Shown: piece by piece, positions 1 through 8,217 of the stretch
Layout: every line of letters begins with the position of its first letter
Position numbering within the stretch: position 1 is the first letter of the stretch
Assembly (NCBI RefSeq): GCF_008727775.1
Contig: NZ_CP044232.1
Span: 744,001 to 808,000 of the forward strand
DNA length: 64,000 bases
Direction of reading: 5' to 3'
From: Microbacterium lushaniae
GTDB taxonomy: Bacteria > Actinomycetota > Actinomycetes > Actinomycetales > Microbacteriaceae
Program-made: the position numbers and the translations under genes
Notes under the pieces: model-generated
Told to the model about the DNA's origin: nothing
The model's database searches: none
What the model saw: only the letters and a program-made list of their open reading frames with translations

Positions 1-1
1 C

Positions 2-304
2 GACGGTCTGGTCGGACGCGTCGACGGGATCAGCGTCGACAAGAGCATGATCCTCGCGCCCAACCGGCGCGGGCACACCGCGGGCCCCAGCCGTATCGTC
101 GGCGACGCGAAGGACCGCGGTCTGCTGGTCTTCACGTGGACGTGCCGGCCCGAGAACGCGTTCCTCATCCCGCAGTTCCGCGGGCGGGGAGGGGCGGCCG
201 CGTTCGGCGACTACGAGGGCGAGTGGGCGGTGATCCGCGACGCCGGCGTCGACGGCGTCTTCGTGGACCACCCTGACATCGGGCGGCGATTCTTCGTCGC
301 GTGA
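2..304 (+). CDS. Glycerophosphodiester phosphodiesterase family protein, C-terminal fragment
   Basis: The reading frame is open from the window edge (codons in phase with base 2) to the TGA at 302-304, so the gene starts upstream. The roughly 100 visible residues resemble the last strands and helices of the GDPD TIM barrel: a segment reading GLLVFTWTCRPENAFL followed by the terminal DGVFVDHPDIG, where family members place the final barrel strand. Family enzymes hydrolyse glycerophosphodiesters to glycerol-3-phosphate and an alcohol. The metal-binding Glu/His residues would lie in the missing N-terminal part and cannot be checked. The internal ATG at 47 is unlikely to be the true start because the upstream codons continue the domain. 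Confidence 0.75.
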   Translation, partial: DGLVGRVDGISVDKSMILAPNRRGHTAGPSRIVGDAKDRGLLVFTWTCRPENAFLIPQFRGRGGAAAFGDYEGEWAVIRDAGVDGVFVDHPDIGRRFFVA

Positions 305-351
305 GCGTGGTGCGCGCGGCGCCGGCCGCACACGACCCCTAGGCTGTGCCC

Positions 352-1329
352 ATGTCAGCGTCCGGGGGGATCGCCGTCGAGAACGTCCGGCGGTCGTTCG
401 GCCGCGTCGAGGCGGTGCGCGACGTCACTCTCCATGCGGCGCCGGGCCGCGTCACCGGACTGGTCGGACCCAACGGCTCCGGCAAGACGACCCTGCTGCT
501 CCTGCTCGCCTCACTCCTCGCCCCCGACGCCGGCAGCATCCGCCTCGACGGCGTCGATCCGGTGGCCGACCCCGCCCGCGCCCGCGCGCTGCTGGGTTGG
601 ATGCCCGACACCCTCGGCGCGTGGCCGACCCTGACCGTCCGCGAGACACTCGTGGTCACCGGGCGCCTGTACGACCTGTCGCGCGCGGCCGCGGGCGAGC
701 GCGCCGACGTGCTGCTGCATGACGTGGGACTCGACCACCTCGCCGATTCGCCGGCCCGTGTGCTCTCGCGCGGCCAGAAGCAGCGGCTCGCCCTCGCGCG
801 GGCCCTCGTCCACGATCCGCGGATCCTGCTGCTGGACGAACCCGCCTCGGGTCTGGATCCGCAGGCGCGGATCGAGCTGCGGCTGCTCCTGCGCCGGCTG
901 GCCGCCGACGGCCGCACGATCCTCCTCTCCAGCCACGTGCTGTCGGAGCTGGAGGAGGTGGTCGATGACGCGGTGTTCCTCGTCGCCGGCCAGACGGTGG
1001 CCGCCGAGCGGGTGGCGCAGGCGGCCGGGCGCGGCCGGGCATGGCGCATCCGGCTCCTTCCGTCCGCGGATGCTGTGCCCGACGCCGGGGCGCATGCCGG
1101 CGCCGGCGCCCCCGCGGATGACCGCGCCCGCGTGGCAGCGGCGCTCGCGCGCGCACCCGAGGAGGTGTCGGTCGACCGCCGCGACGTGCTCGTTTCGTTC
1201 GCCTCCGATGCCGAGGCGGCGCGCGCCCTGCACGCCCTGATCGGCTCGGGGCTGGCCGTCACCGAGTTCGCCCCTGCCACCGGCGACCTGGAGCATACGT
1301 TCCTCGACCTGCGGGGAGGCGCCGAATGA
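352..1329 (+). CDS. ABC-2 type transporter ATP-binding protein
   Basis: A 325-residue nucleotide-binding subunit of an ABC exporter. Walker A GPNGSGKT lies at residues 39-46, the signature LSRGQ at about 138-142, Walker B ILLLDEP at about 158-164 with the D-loop GLD, and the switch histidine in SSH at about 193-195. The Q-loop position reads LGWMPD, a form common in ABC-2 subunits. The tail beyond residue 205 is a less conserved accessory region. The start at 352 is preferred; a GTG at 346 would add two residues. The stop overlaps the permease start (ATGA), so the two are translationally coupled. The substrate cannot be deduced. Confidence 0.9.
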   Translation: MSASGGIAVENVRRSFGRVEAVRDVTLHAAPGRVTGLVGPNGSGKTTLLLLLASLLAPDAGSIRLDGVDPVADPARARALLGWMPDTLGAWPTLTVRETLVVTGRLYDLSRAAAGERADVLLHDVGLDHLADSPARVLSRGQKQRLALARALVHDPRILLLDEPASGLDPQARIELRLLLRRLAADGRTILLSSHVLSELEEVVDDAVFLVAGQTVAAERVAQAAGRGRAWRIRLLPSADAVPDAGAHAGAGAPADDRARVAAALARAPEEVSVDRRDVLVSFASDAEAARALHALIGSGLAVTEFAPATGDLEHTFLDLRGGAE

Positions 1330-2408
1330 GCCCGTCACGCCTGGGCGCCCTCATCCGCCTGGAGCTGACGCAGAGCCTCCGCTCGGTCGCCTGGTACGTG
1401 CTGCTGGGCGTGTTCGCCCTCATCCTGCTGATCGTGACGGGCTTGGCGGTCGCGGCCTCGGCGCTGACCGCCGGCAGCGGAGGATGGCTGTTCTCGCTGC
1501 AGATCTTCCTCGTGCTGCTGCTGGTCCTGCTGGTCTCACCGACCCTCAGCGGCAACAGCGTCAACGGCGAGCGGGATGCCGCCACGCTCGCGCCGATGCA
1601 GGTGACCCTCGCCACGACGGGCGAGATCCTGCTGGGGAAGTTCCTCGCGGCGTGGATCGCGGGGCTGGCGTTCCTCGTCGTCGCCCTGCCGTTCCTGATC
1701 GTCGCGACCCTCGCCGGCGACCTGGCGCCGGCGACGATCGGTACGTCCCTGGCGATCCTCGTGGTCGAGGTGGGCGTCGTTGCGGGCATCGGAGTGGGGC
1801 TGAGCGCGGTCATCGCCCGCCCGCTGTTCTCGGTCGCCTCCACCTACCTCGTGGTCGCAGCCCTCACGGTGGGAACGATCGTCGCGTTCGGGCTGGGGGC
1901 GACCACATCGCGCGTGGAGGTGACCGTCACGGAGCGCTATTACACCGATGAGGGTCCACCGTGCGCGCCGGGGGAGGACCCGGATGAGTACGGATGCGTG
2001 GAGGATCCGCTCAGCGAATGCGGCCCCTGGCAGACCTACACGCACGAGGCGCCACGCACCGATCACGTGTGGTGGATCCTGGCGGCCAACCCCTTCGTCG
2101 TCCTGGCGGATGCGACGCCGACGACCTTCTCGCCGGACGGATACCCGCAGGACCTGTTCGGCCAGATCTCCTGGACCGTGCGCTCGGCCCAGATCCCGCC
2201 GATGACCGAGGTGCGCAACGACTTCTGCGACGCGTCGGCCTGGCAGAACGCGGGACCGCTGCCCAGCGAGCAGATCGACGGCACCGCGCCGAGCTGGTTC
2301 GTCGGACTCGCCGTGCAGGTGCTGGCCACCGCGGGCCTGCTCGCGTGGGGGTGGCAGCGCACGCGCACGCCGGCGCGCACGCTGCCGCCCGGCACGCGCA
2401 TCGCGTGA
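1326..2408 (+). CDS. ABC-2 type transporter permease
   Basis: A 360-residue integral membrane partner of the preceding ATPase, with its ATG inside that gene's stop. Hydrophobic segments fall at roughly residues 22-48, 55-75, 100-125, 135-160, 165-190 and 325-345, six in all, the usual ABC-2 permease number. Between the fifth and sixth lies a long hydrophilic loop of about 130 residues with at least four cysteines (three clustered near residues 218-235, one near 300), probably outside the membrane and able to form disulfides. That loop is larger than in simple ABC-2 permeases and may bind cargo. Substrate unknown. Confidence 0.8.
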   Translation: MSPSRLGALIRLELTQSLRSVAWYVLLGVFALILLIVTGLAVAASALTAGSGGWLFSLQIFLVLLLVLLVSPTLSGNSVNGERDAATLAPMQVTLATTGEILLGKFLAAWIAGLAFLVVALPFLIVATLAGDLAPATIGTSLAILVVEVGVVAGIGVGLSAVIARPLFSVASTYLVVAALTVGTIVAFGLGATTSRVEVTVTERYYTDEGPPCAPGEDPDEYGCVEDPLSECGPWQTYTHEAPRTDHVWWILAANPFVVLADATPTTFSPDGYPQDLFGQISWTVRSAQIPPMTEVRNDFCDASAWQNAGPLPSEQIDGTAPSWFVGLAVQVLATAGLLAWGWQRTRTPARTLPPGTRIA

Positions 2409-2420
2409 GGGACCGCGGCG

Positions 2421-2723
2421 TCAGTTCCGGCCGGTCTCCGTACGCGAGCGCAGTCGCGACGAGCGGGTCGACACGGCGCGGGCGGCGGTGTCCAGCGCAT
2501 CCTGGATGCGCGGGAAGCGCGACGGCAGCCCTTCGCCCTGCAGCCAGAGCACATCGATGTGGTCGAGGCCCCGTTCGCGCACGCATGCGACGAGTCGCCG
2601 GGCGTCGTTCTCGGGGTAGCGGGTGTCGTGGATGAGCCAGTCTTCCGCGCCGATGCGAACCAGCACGACGCGATCCTCCGATGCACCTTCGGCCGGAGCC
2701 GGGCAGCTGTCTGCGATCGTCAT
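2421..2723 (-). CDS. Small hypothetical protein (100 aa)
   Basis: A 100-residue protein not assigned to a named family. It has a compact alpha/beta-looking core (RVVLVRIGAEDWLIHDTRYPE, about residues 18-38) followed by an Arg-rich tail. The ATG at 2723 is preceded by a good Shine-Dalgarno (AAAGGAC) at normal spacing; longer open frames upstream in the same phase are antisense to the oxidoreductase gene. It converges with the ABC permease, 12 bases away. The core resembles small proteins found singly in Microbacteriaceae genomes, but no function can be inferred. Confidence 0.6.
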   Translation of the reverse strand: MTIADSCPAPAEGASEDRVVLVRIGAEDWLIHDTRYPENDARRLVACVRERGLDHIDVLWLQGEGLPSRFPRIQDALDTAARAVSTRSSRLRSRTETGRN

Positions 2724-2811
2724 CGAACAGTCCTTTCTGGGATGCTGCCACCGTACGAGCGGCCGCCGACACTCCTGAGAGGCTTGACAGCGCGGGGGAG
2801 ATCGGCCGGCG

Positions 2812-4263
2812 TCACCGCGGCGAGAGGTCGGGCATCGCGCGCGTGCCGAACTCGTGGCGCAGGGCGCTGAGGGCGGCGCGCCAGCCCGCCAGTCCGTGCA
2901 CACCGGGGCCCGGACTGGTCGACGCCGAACACAGGTAGATCCCGCGCGTGGGCGTGCGCCACGGATCGGGCGAGAGCGTCGGGCGGCGCAGCAGCTGCCA
3001 CATCGTGGGTGCCCCGGCCGCGATGTCGCCGCCGGGGTAGTTGGGGTTCTCCGCCGCGACCTCCACCGCGGTGCGCGAGTGGGAGGCGAGGATGGTGTCG
3101 CGGAAACCGGGTGCGAACCGCTCGATCTGTCCCACCACCGCCTCCTCGCGGTCGGCGTCGCTGCCGGCGGGGACGTGCGTGTAGGTCCACAGCGTGTGCG
3201 CGCCGGCCGGTGCCCGGGTGTCGTCGAACACCGACGGCTGTGACACGAGCACGTACGGTCGATCGCTGAGCCGCCCGCGCGTGACGAGGTTCTCGGATGC
3301 GGCCATCTCGGCGCGGGTGCCGCCGACGTGCACGGTCCCGGCGTCGCGCACCGCGGGGTCGGCCCACGGCACCGGCTCCGACAGCGCGAAGTCGACCTTC
3401 GCGACGGCCGCCCCGAACCGGAACGAGCCCAGGGCCGCGCGATACCGGGAGGGGAGGACGTCGCCCGCCATGCGGAGGAGGGCGTCGGGGGTGACGTCCA
3501 GGAGCACCGCACGCGCGGGCGGCAGGTCGGCCAGCGACCGCACCTCGGTGCCGGTCATGATCTCGCCGCCGGACGCGCGCAGGTCGTCCGCGAGCGCGTC
3601 GGCGATGGCCTGACTGCCTCCCACCGGAATTGGCCACCCCCGGGCGTGCCCGTAGGTGGCGAGCACCATCCCGGCCGCCGCGGCGGCCAGACTCGGCTGC
3701 GACAGGATCGTGTGCGCGGCGACGCCGGTGATCAGCGCCGGGGCGGCGTCGTCGGCGAAGCGCGCGTTCCAGGCCGGGGTGCCCTGCTCGAGCGCCCGAA
3801 GGGCGAGGGCGACGGCGGCCACCGGATGCTGGGGCACGCGCAGCAGAGCGCCGCCGGTGAACTCCGCGACCTCGCCCGCGCGCTCGGCGAGCGGTCGCAT
3901 GAGCCGCGTGTAGGCATCGCCGTCCCGGCCGAGGGTCTGCGCCGTGCGTTCCAGATCGCGGTAGGCCACGGCGGCGGCGCGACCGTCGAGGGGCTGCGCG
4001 TAGGAGGCGTCGGGCACGACGAAGTCCACGCGACGGGAGAGGCCGAACTCCCGGAAGAAGCGTGACTCGAAGGCCAGGGGATGCACCGCCGAGCAGGTGT
4101 CGTGGACGAACCCCGGCAGGGTCAGCTCCGCCGACGCGGAGCCCCCACCGATGTGATCGGCGCGCTCGTAGACCCGCACCGACAGGCCCGCGCGGGCGAG
4201 CGTGACGGCCGCGGCCAGCCCGTTCGGGCCGGAGCCGACGACGACCGCGTCGAGCTCGGTCAT
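2812..4263 (-). CDS. Phytoene-desaturase-like FAD-dependent oxidoreductase
   Basis: A 483-residue flavoprotein of the CrtI/phytoene desaturase-like family. The N-terminal Rossmann motif GSGPNG (residues 10-15) with the downstream acidic residue and the GGGSAS turn bind FAD; the C-terminal FAD-binding segment (YLCSASTSPGPGVHGLAGW) is typical of the carotenoid-type family. It probably oxidises or isomerises a hydrophobic polyene or related lipid, but members of this branch are mostly uncharacterised. Its start overlaps the stop of the SRPBCC gene by ATGA, so the two form an operon and may act on the same hydrophobic ligand. No phytoene synthase is nearby. Confidence 0.82.
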   Translation of the reverse strand: MTELDAVVVGSGPNGLAAAVTLARAGLSVRVYERADHIGGGSASAELTLPGFVHDTCSAVHPLAFESRFFREFGLSRRVDFVVPDASYAQPLDGRAAAVAYRDLERTAQTLGRDGDAYTRLMRPLAERAGEVAEFTGGALLRVPQHPVAAVALALRALEQGTPAWNARFADDAAPALITGVAAHTILSQPSLAAAAAGMVLATYGHARGWPIPVGGSQAIADALADDLRASGGEIMTGTEVRSLADLPPARAVLLDVTPDALLRMAGDVLPSRYRAALGSFRFGAAVAKVDFALSEPVPWADPAVRDAGTVHVGGTRAEMAASENLVTRGRLSDRPYVLVSQPSVFDDTRAPAGAHTLWTYTHVPAGSDADREEAVVGQIERFAPGFRDTILASHSRTAVEVAAENPNYPGGDIAAGAPTMWQLLRRPTLSPDPWRTPTRGIYLCSASTSPGPGVHGLAGWRAALSALRHEFGTRAMPDLSPR

Positions 4264-4760
4264 CGCGGGGCGGAGTCCTCGCGCGTGGCCGAATCCTCCT
4301 CATGGGCGGTGGTGTGCGCCGTCCGCTCCGCCATGCCCTCGGCCAGGTAGGCCAGCCGGTGCAGCGTCTCGTGATTGCGCAGCTGCAGCGGGACGTCGAG
4401 GATCGGTGCCGGGATGAGTGCCCCCGGCCCGGCGATCGCCTCCTCCTGGATGCGCACGATCGACCCGTCGGGGTGCGGCTTCACGTGGATCGTGACGCGC
4501 GCCTCACCGATGGGCCATCCGCGGGCCTTGAGCACGAGCCGGCGCGGCGGATCGTAGTCGAGCACCTCGGTGGCGTCGTCCAGGAGCATCGGCCACGTGC
4601 CGAAGGAGTGGTGCAGGCTGCTGCCCTTGTGCGGCCAGTCGTCGCCGACCTCGCGCATGCGCGAGGCCCCCACGACCCAGGCCGGGAAGAGCCAGCCGTC
4701 TTCGAGCACCCGGAAGACGTCCTCCGGGCTGCAGCGCAGTACTCGTGTGTTCCGAGACAT
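4260..4760 (-). CDS. SRPBCC-family (START-like) protein
   Basis: A 166-residue protein with the helix-grip pattern of polyketide cyclase/START-like SRPBCC proteins, which hold hydrophobic ligands in an internal cavity. It opens with SRNTRVLRCSPEDVFRVLEDG, the usual first strand and helix, and ends with a long C-terminal helix (about residues 125-150). The Thr/Glu/Asp-rich tail is probably disordered. The ATG at 4760 has a strong GGAGAAGGGGG ribosome site. It is the first gene of a two-gene operon with the FAD oxidoreductase and may deliver its substrate; that link is inferred from context only. Confidence 0.78.
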   Translation of the reverse strand: MSRNTRVLRCSPEDVFRVLEDGWLFPAWVVGASRMREVGDDWPHKGSSLHHSFGTWPMLLDDATEVLDYDPPRRLVLKARGWPIGEARVTIHVKPHPDGSIVRIQEEAIAGPGALIPAPILDVPLQLRNHETLHRLAYLAEGMAERTAHTTAHEEDSATREDSAPR

Positions 4761-4839
4761 CCGTCCCCCTTCTCCGTGTCGTCACGCTATCCGGACCCGC
4801 CGAACCGGCGGAGAGGGTTGCGCTGGACGGGAGAGGGTG

Positions 4840-5160
4840 TCAGCGCCCTTCGGGCACGGGAGAGGACAGGGATGCGTCGGACAGGTCGAGCACGAGCCCC
4901 GCGGCGGTGGCCGCCTCGTTGGCGAAGCGCTGCAGGAGCGCGCTGTCGAGCATCTCGGGCTCGGGTGAGGCGAACACGAACCGCAGTTCGATGGCGGGGT
5001 GGAGCCAGATCGTGGAGCGTCCCTGCTCGGGGTGGCGCCACGATACGGTGAAGCTCTCGCCGCGGCGCAGCTTGGTCGCGATGACGACCTTGACGTGCGC
5101 GAGCAGGCGGTCGGACATGTCGATGGGCTCGAATGACCCGCCGTAGTACAGATGGCCCAT
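4840..5160 (-). CDS. DUF7882-like small protein
   Basis: A 106-residue protein beginning MGHLYYGGSFEPI and containing KLRRGESFTVSW. Small proteins with this opening (MG-LYYG) and the RRGESF motif are widespread in Microbacteriaceae, where I recall them as DUF7882 and sometimes misnamed ATP-dependent DNA ligase. The ATG at 5160 follows AAGGAG at ideal spacing. It is divergent from the MarR gene across a short AT-rich region and could be its target. No catalytic motif is visible and the function is unknown. Confidence 0.7.
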   Translation of the reverse strand: MGHLYYGGSFEPIDMSDRLLAHVKVVIATKLRRGESFTVSWRHPEQGRSTIWLHPAIELRFVFASPEPEMLDSALLQRFANEAATAAGLVLDLSDASLSSPVPEGR

Positions 5161-5190
5161 TGCGAGCTCCTTCGGTTGTTCTTCGTCACT

Positions 5191-5235
5191 CAGTATACAG
5201 ATAGCTCGATTATTTAGATAGAATTTCGTAATAAC
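5191..5235. promoter_or_regulatory. AT-rich divergent promoter region between DUF7882-like and marR-type genes
   Basis: In otherwise GC-rich DNA this 45-base stretch is mostly A/T and contains GTATAC, TTATTTAGATAG and two direct AGATAG copies. It lies between the divergent starts at 5160 and 5260, so it probably holds both promoters and an operator for the MarR-type protein. Exact -35 and -10 boxes cannot be assigned with confidence. Confidence 0.5.
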
Positions 5236-5259
5236 GACGTGTCTCGGTAGTCTTCCCGC

Positions 5260-5727
5260 ATGGCTTCGGACAGCGATCACGACGACGGACCGGGTGAGGC
5301 CGGCGTCGGCGAGCCATCGGCGTTGAGCCGGGCCCTGCGGCGCTATGTCGAGGCGCGCCAGGCGTCGCTGACCGAAGCCCGCCAGTTGCTGGGCGTCAAC
5401 GAGTTCGACGCGCGGGCGCTGCTGTTCATCGCCGGCCACCCGCGCTCCCGGCCCACGTCGCTGCGGGAGTATCTCGGGATCACCTCCGCCGGAGTCACGG
5501 CCCTCATCGACCGCCTCGAGGAACGCGGGGCGGTGCGTCGTGAGGTCGACCCCCATGATCGTCGGGTCAACCGGCTGACGGTGACCGTCGACCTCTCCGC
5601 CGAGCCCTGGTCGGCGCTCACACGGTTCGACGCCGCTTTCGAGCGGGCGCTCGCCGCGTCGGCCGACGGTGATGCAGAGCGCCTGGCCGCGCTCCTCGAG
5701 ACCCTGACCGACGACGCCGCCGGCTGA
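5260..5727 (+). CDS. MarR-family transcriptional regulator
   Basis: A 155-residue winged-helix regulator. The DNA-binding core spans about residues 45-105: TSLREYLGITSAGVTALIDRLEERG is the recognition-helix region, followed by the RREVDPHDRR wing typical of MarR. The flanking helices form the dimer interface. No strong ribosome site precedes the ATG, so leaderless translation or a nearby alternative start is possible. It is divergent from the DUF7882-like gene and followed by a small acidic gene and an alcohol dehydrogenase. MarR proteins usually repress neighbours and release DNA on binding phenolic or oxidising ligands; the ligand is unknown here. Confidence 0.85.
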   Translation: MASDSDHDDGPGEAGVGEPSALSRALRRYVEARQASLTEARQLLGVNEFDARALLFIAGHPRSRPTSLREYLGITSAGVTALIDRLEERGAVRREVDPHDRRVNRLTVTVDLSAEPWSALTRFDAAFERALAASADGDAERLAALLETLTDDAAG

Positions 5728-5847
5728 CCGGCACAGCATCCTCTTCATCCGAGTCGTTCGGGTCAACCCCCTTCGGAGATCGTGACCGACGCGGTGGAGT
5801 GGAGCGGTGGCGCCGCATCGGCGGTGCCGCGAACGGAGGAGAGCGAC

Positions 5848-5979
5848 ATGAGCGATTCCCTGCCGGACAAGCCCAGCCAGGCCGAAGGCGACGTCGGCGA
5901 CGACGAGATCACGGAGAAGTCCGGGGAGCTCGACGCGCATGACGACGGCGACGACACGGCTGTCGACGATCGTCCCTGA
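5848..5979 (+). CDS. Small acidic hypothetical protein (43 aa)
   Basis: A 43-residue, very acidic peptide-like protein (MSDSLPDKPSQAEGDVGDDE at the start), rich in Asp/Glu and probably unstructured. The ATG at 5848 has a strong GGAGGAG ribosome site; a longer frame from 5782 lacks one. It lies just upstream of the alcohol dehydrogenase and in the same direction. It resembles the short acidic proteins often annotated as hypothetical in Microbacterium. The good ribosome site supports expression, but no role can be assigned. Confidence 0.5.
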   Translation: MSDSLPDKPSQAEGDVGDDEITEKSGELDAHDDGDDTAVDDRP

Positions 5980-6021
5980 CGTACCGCGCCCGACCGTTCC
6001 GGCGGGCAGGAGGAGGATCCT

Positions 6022-7167
6022 GTGAAGGCGATGGTGTACCGCGGCCCGTACAAAGTGCGGGTCGAAGAGAAGCCCGATCCGCGGATCGAGCACCCCAATG
6101 ACGCCATCGTGCGCGTGGAACTGGCGGCGATCTGCGGATCGGATCTGCACCTGTACCACGGCATGATCCCCGACACCCGGATCGGCCACACCTTCGGGCA
6201 CGAGTTCATCGGACGCGTCGAGGCTGTCGGCTCGTCGGTGCAGACGCTCAAGCCCGGCGATCGGGTCATGGTGCCGTTCAACATCTTCTGCGGCACGTGC
6301 TTCTTCTGCGCGCGCGGGCTGTACTCCAACTGCCACAACGTCAACGCCAACGCCACCGCCCTCGGCGGCATCTACGGCTACTCCCACACCGCCGGCGGAT
6401 TCGACGGCGGCCAGGCCGAGATGGTGCGCGTGCCCTTCGCCGATGTCGGGCCGACCATCATCCCGGAGTGGCTGAGCGATGACGATGCGCTCATGCTCAC
6501 CGACGCCTTCGCGACGGGGTACTTCGGGGCGCAGCTGGGCGACATCTCCGAGGGCGACACGGTCGTGGTGTTCGGCGCCGGTCCCGTGGGGCTCGCGGCA
6601 GCGCGGTCGTCGTGGCTGATGGGGGCGGGGCGCGTCATCGTGATCGACCACCTCGATTACCGTCTGGCGAAGGCGCGCGAGTTCGCGTTCGCCGAGACGC
6701 ACAACTTCGCCCACCACGACGACGTCGTGGTGCTGCTGAAGAAGCTCACCGGCCACCTGGGCGCCGACGTCGCGATCGATGCGGTCGGGGCCGAGGCCGA
6801 CGGCAACCTCACGCAGCACATCACCTCGGCCAAGCTGAAGCTGCAGGGCGGGTCGCCCATCGCTCTGAACTGGGCGATCGACGGCGTGCGCAAGGGCGGC
6901 AACATCTCCGTCATGGGCGCCTACGGGCCGCTGTTCAGTGCGGTGAAGTTCGGCGACGCCCTCAACAAGGGCCTGACGCTGCGGATGAACCAGGCGCCGG
7001 TGAAGCGACAGTGGCCGCGTCTGTTCGAACACATCCGGGCCGGACTCATCAGCCCGGGCGACATGATCACCCACCGCATCCCGCTGGACGCGATCGCCGA
7101 GGGGTACCACATGTTCTCGTCCAAGCTCGATGACTGCATCAAGCCGGTCATCGTGCCGGGCGCGTGA
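6022..7167 (+). CDS. Zinc-dependent alcohol dehydrogenase (formaldehyde-dehydrogenase-like)
   Basis: A 381-residue medium-chain dehydrogenase. Catalytic zinc ligands Cys38, His60 and Glu61 are present, as is the structural zinc lobe Cys90/Cys93/Cys96/Cys104. The nucleotide fold carries GAGPVG (about 185-190). The longer loop after the zinc lobe (YSHTAGGFDGGQAE) and the overall length place it with glutathione-independent formaldehyde dehydrogenase-like and related ADHs; the real substrate is uncertain. The GTG start at 6022 is supported by GAGGAGGATCCT upstream. A small membrane-associated protein follows 19 bases downstream. Confidence 0.85.
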   Translation: MKAMVYRGPYKVRVEEKPDPRIEHPNDAIVRVELAAICGSDLHLYHGMIPDTRIGHTFGHEFIGRVEAVGSSVQTLKPGDRVMVPFNIFCGTCFFCARGLYSNCHNVNANATALGGIYGYSHTAGGFDGGQAEMVRVPFADVGPTIIPEWLSDDDALMLTDAFATGYFGAQLGDISEGDTVVVFGAGPVGLAAARSSWLMGAGRVIVIDHLDYRLAKAREFAFAETHNFAHHDDVVVLLKKLTGHLGADVAIDAVGAEADGNLTQHITSAKLKLQGGSPIALNWAIDGVRKGGNISVMGAYGPLFSAVKFGDALNKGLTLRMNQAPVKRQWPRLFEHIRAGLISPGDMITHRIPLDAIAEGYHMFSSKLDDCIKPVIVPGA

Positions 7168-7186
7168 GAACCGCGACGGAGGATTC

Positions 7187-7753
7187 ATGCCCTACACGCC
7201 CGACAAGCCCGTTTCCCCGCCCAGCGCCGACGAACTGCGTGCGCGCATCCCGGGATGGGGTGCGGACCTCGACCCCGCCGACCGTCCGTCCTTCCCCAAG
7301 GAGCGTTTCGACCCCGGCGCCACCGGCGCCCACTGGACCGAGCCCGAGCGCCAGGGAGATGACCCTCGGCGGGAGCGCTCGATCGAGCACGCGCACCTGA
7401 CCGCGGTGTACGGCACCGCCCAGCCCCTGCACGGCGTCTCCGGAGCGATCCGCCGGTACGCCTACGCGCGCTACAGCGAGGGCCGCGCCGCGCACTGGCT
7501 GCTTCTCGTGCTCGGCGACCGGGTGGAGGCCACCGGGGCCCACGTGCGGTCGCTGTTCACGACGCGCCCCGACAACCCGATCACCGAGACCGGCATCCTC
7601 GCCGAGCCGCGGCTGCGTCCGATCGCCTCGCGACGCGGCCGCGTCGATCTGCGGCACGCCTGGATCGACCCGATCCTCGTCGCCGGGCCGTGGATCCTCG
7701 GTGGCTGGGTCGCGCTGCGGATGGTGCGGCGGGTGTTCGTGCGTCGCAGCTGA
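7187..7753 (+). CDS. Hypothetical protein with one C-terminal membrane segment
   Basis: A 188-residue protein of unknown family. The first 65 residues are rich in Pro, Arg and acids; the middle is helical (VSGAIRRYAYARYSEGRAAHW, about 84-104, then a short hydrophobic stretch LLLVLG). A hydrophobic segment at about residues 160-180 ends in a basic cluster (RRVFVRRS), suggesting a C-terminal membrane anchor with a cytoplasmic tail. The ATG has a CGGAGGATTC ribosome site and lies 19 bases after the alcohol dehydrogenase, so the two are probably co-transcribed. Confidence 0.6.
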   Translation: MPYTPDKPVSPPSADELRARIPGWGADLDPADRPSFPKERFDPGATGAHWTEPERQGDDPRRERSIEHAHLTAVYGTAQPLHGVSGAIRRYAYARYSEGRAAHWLLLVLGDRVEATGAHVRSLFTTRPDNPITETGILAEPRLRPIASRRGRVDLRHAWIDPILVAGPWILGGWVALRMVRRVFVRRS

Positions 7754-7854
7754 GCCGATCCCCCGGGCGTGGTCTCGACCAGGGGTGCGGGCGTGCGAAA
7801 ATCACATCTGACCTCGCCTCCTGGGTCGGCGAGCCGTGAGAAAGCGACACCACC

Positions 7855-8217
7855 ATGCCCTACCGCACACAGGCCCTGTTGCAGGACTGGATGGATCAGT
7901 TCCGCGCCGACGGGCGCGAGATCCACGGGCACGTGGCGCTGCAGGACGGCAGCGACGGACGCGACACGGGACTGGTCATCGTGCGCCTGGTCAACGCGAC
8001 GACGGAGATGTTCATGCAGCCGGTCGCGCCGGGCGAGCAGCGCTGGGAGATCACCCTTCAGGCGCGTCCGCACGACAGCGTGATCACCCCCGACCAGCTC
8101 GACGAGCTGAGCGTGGAGCTCCAGCTCGCGGCCGACCTCTGCAGGTTCCTGCAGGAGAAGTCGGCGGAGCACGACCGCGAGGCGGCGCGCGAGCGGCGTC
8201 CGTCAGGCGGCAGCTGA
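7855..8217 (+). CDS. Hypothetical protein (120 aa)
   Basis: A 120-residue soluble protein without a recognisable domain. It alternates strand-like segments (residues 20-75) with a terminal amphipathic, charged helix ending in an Arg-rich tail. It shares only the opening MPY with the preceding protein. Its last 15 bases overlap the end of the convergent hydrolase gene. The ribosome site is weak (GAGAAAGC). No function can be proposed. Confidence 0.5.
   Translation: MPYRTQALLQDWMDQFRADGREIHGHVALQDGSDGRDTGLVIVRLVNATTEMFMQPVAPGEQRWEITLQARPHDSVITPDQLDELSVELQLAADLCRFLQEKSAEHDREAARERRPSGGS

Noticed and set aside
47-304. Complete 85-residue gene from ATG 47
   Set aside because: The frame is open upstream to the window edge and the sequence is the C-terminal part of a longer GDPD-family domain.
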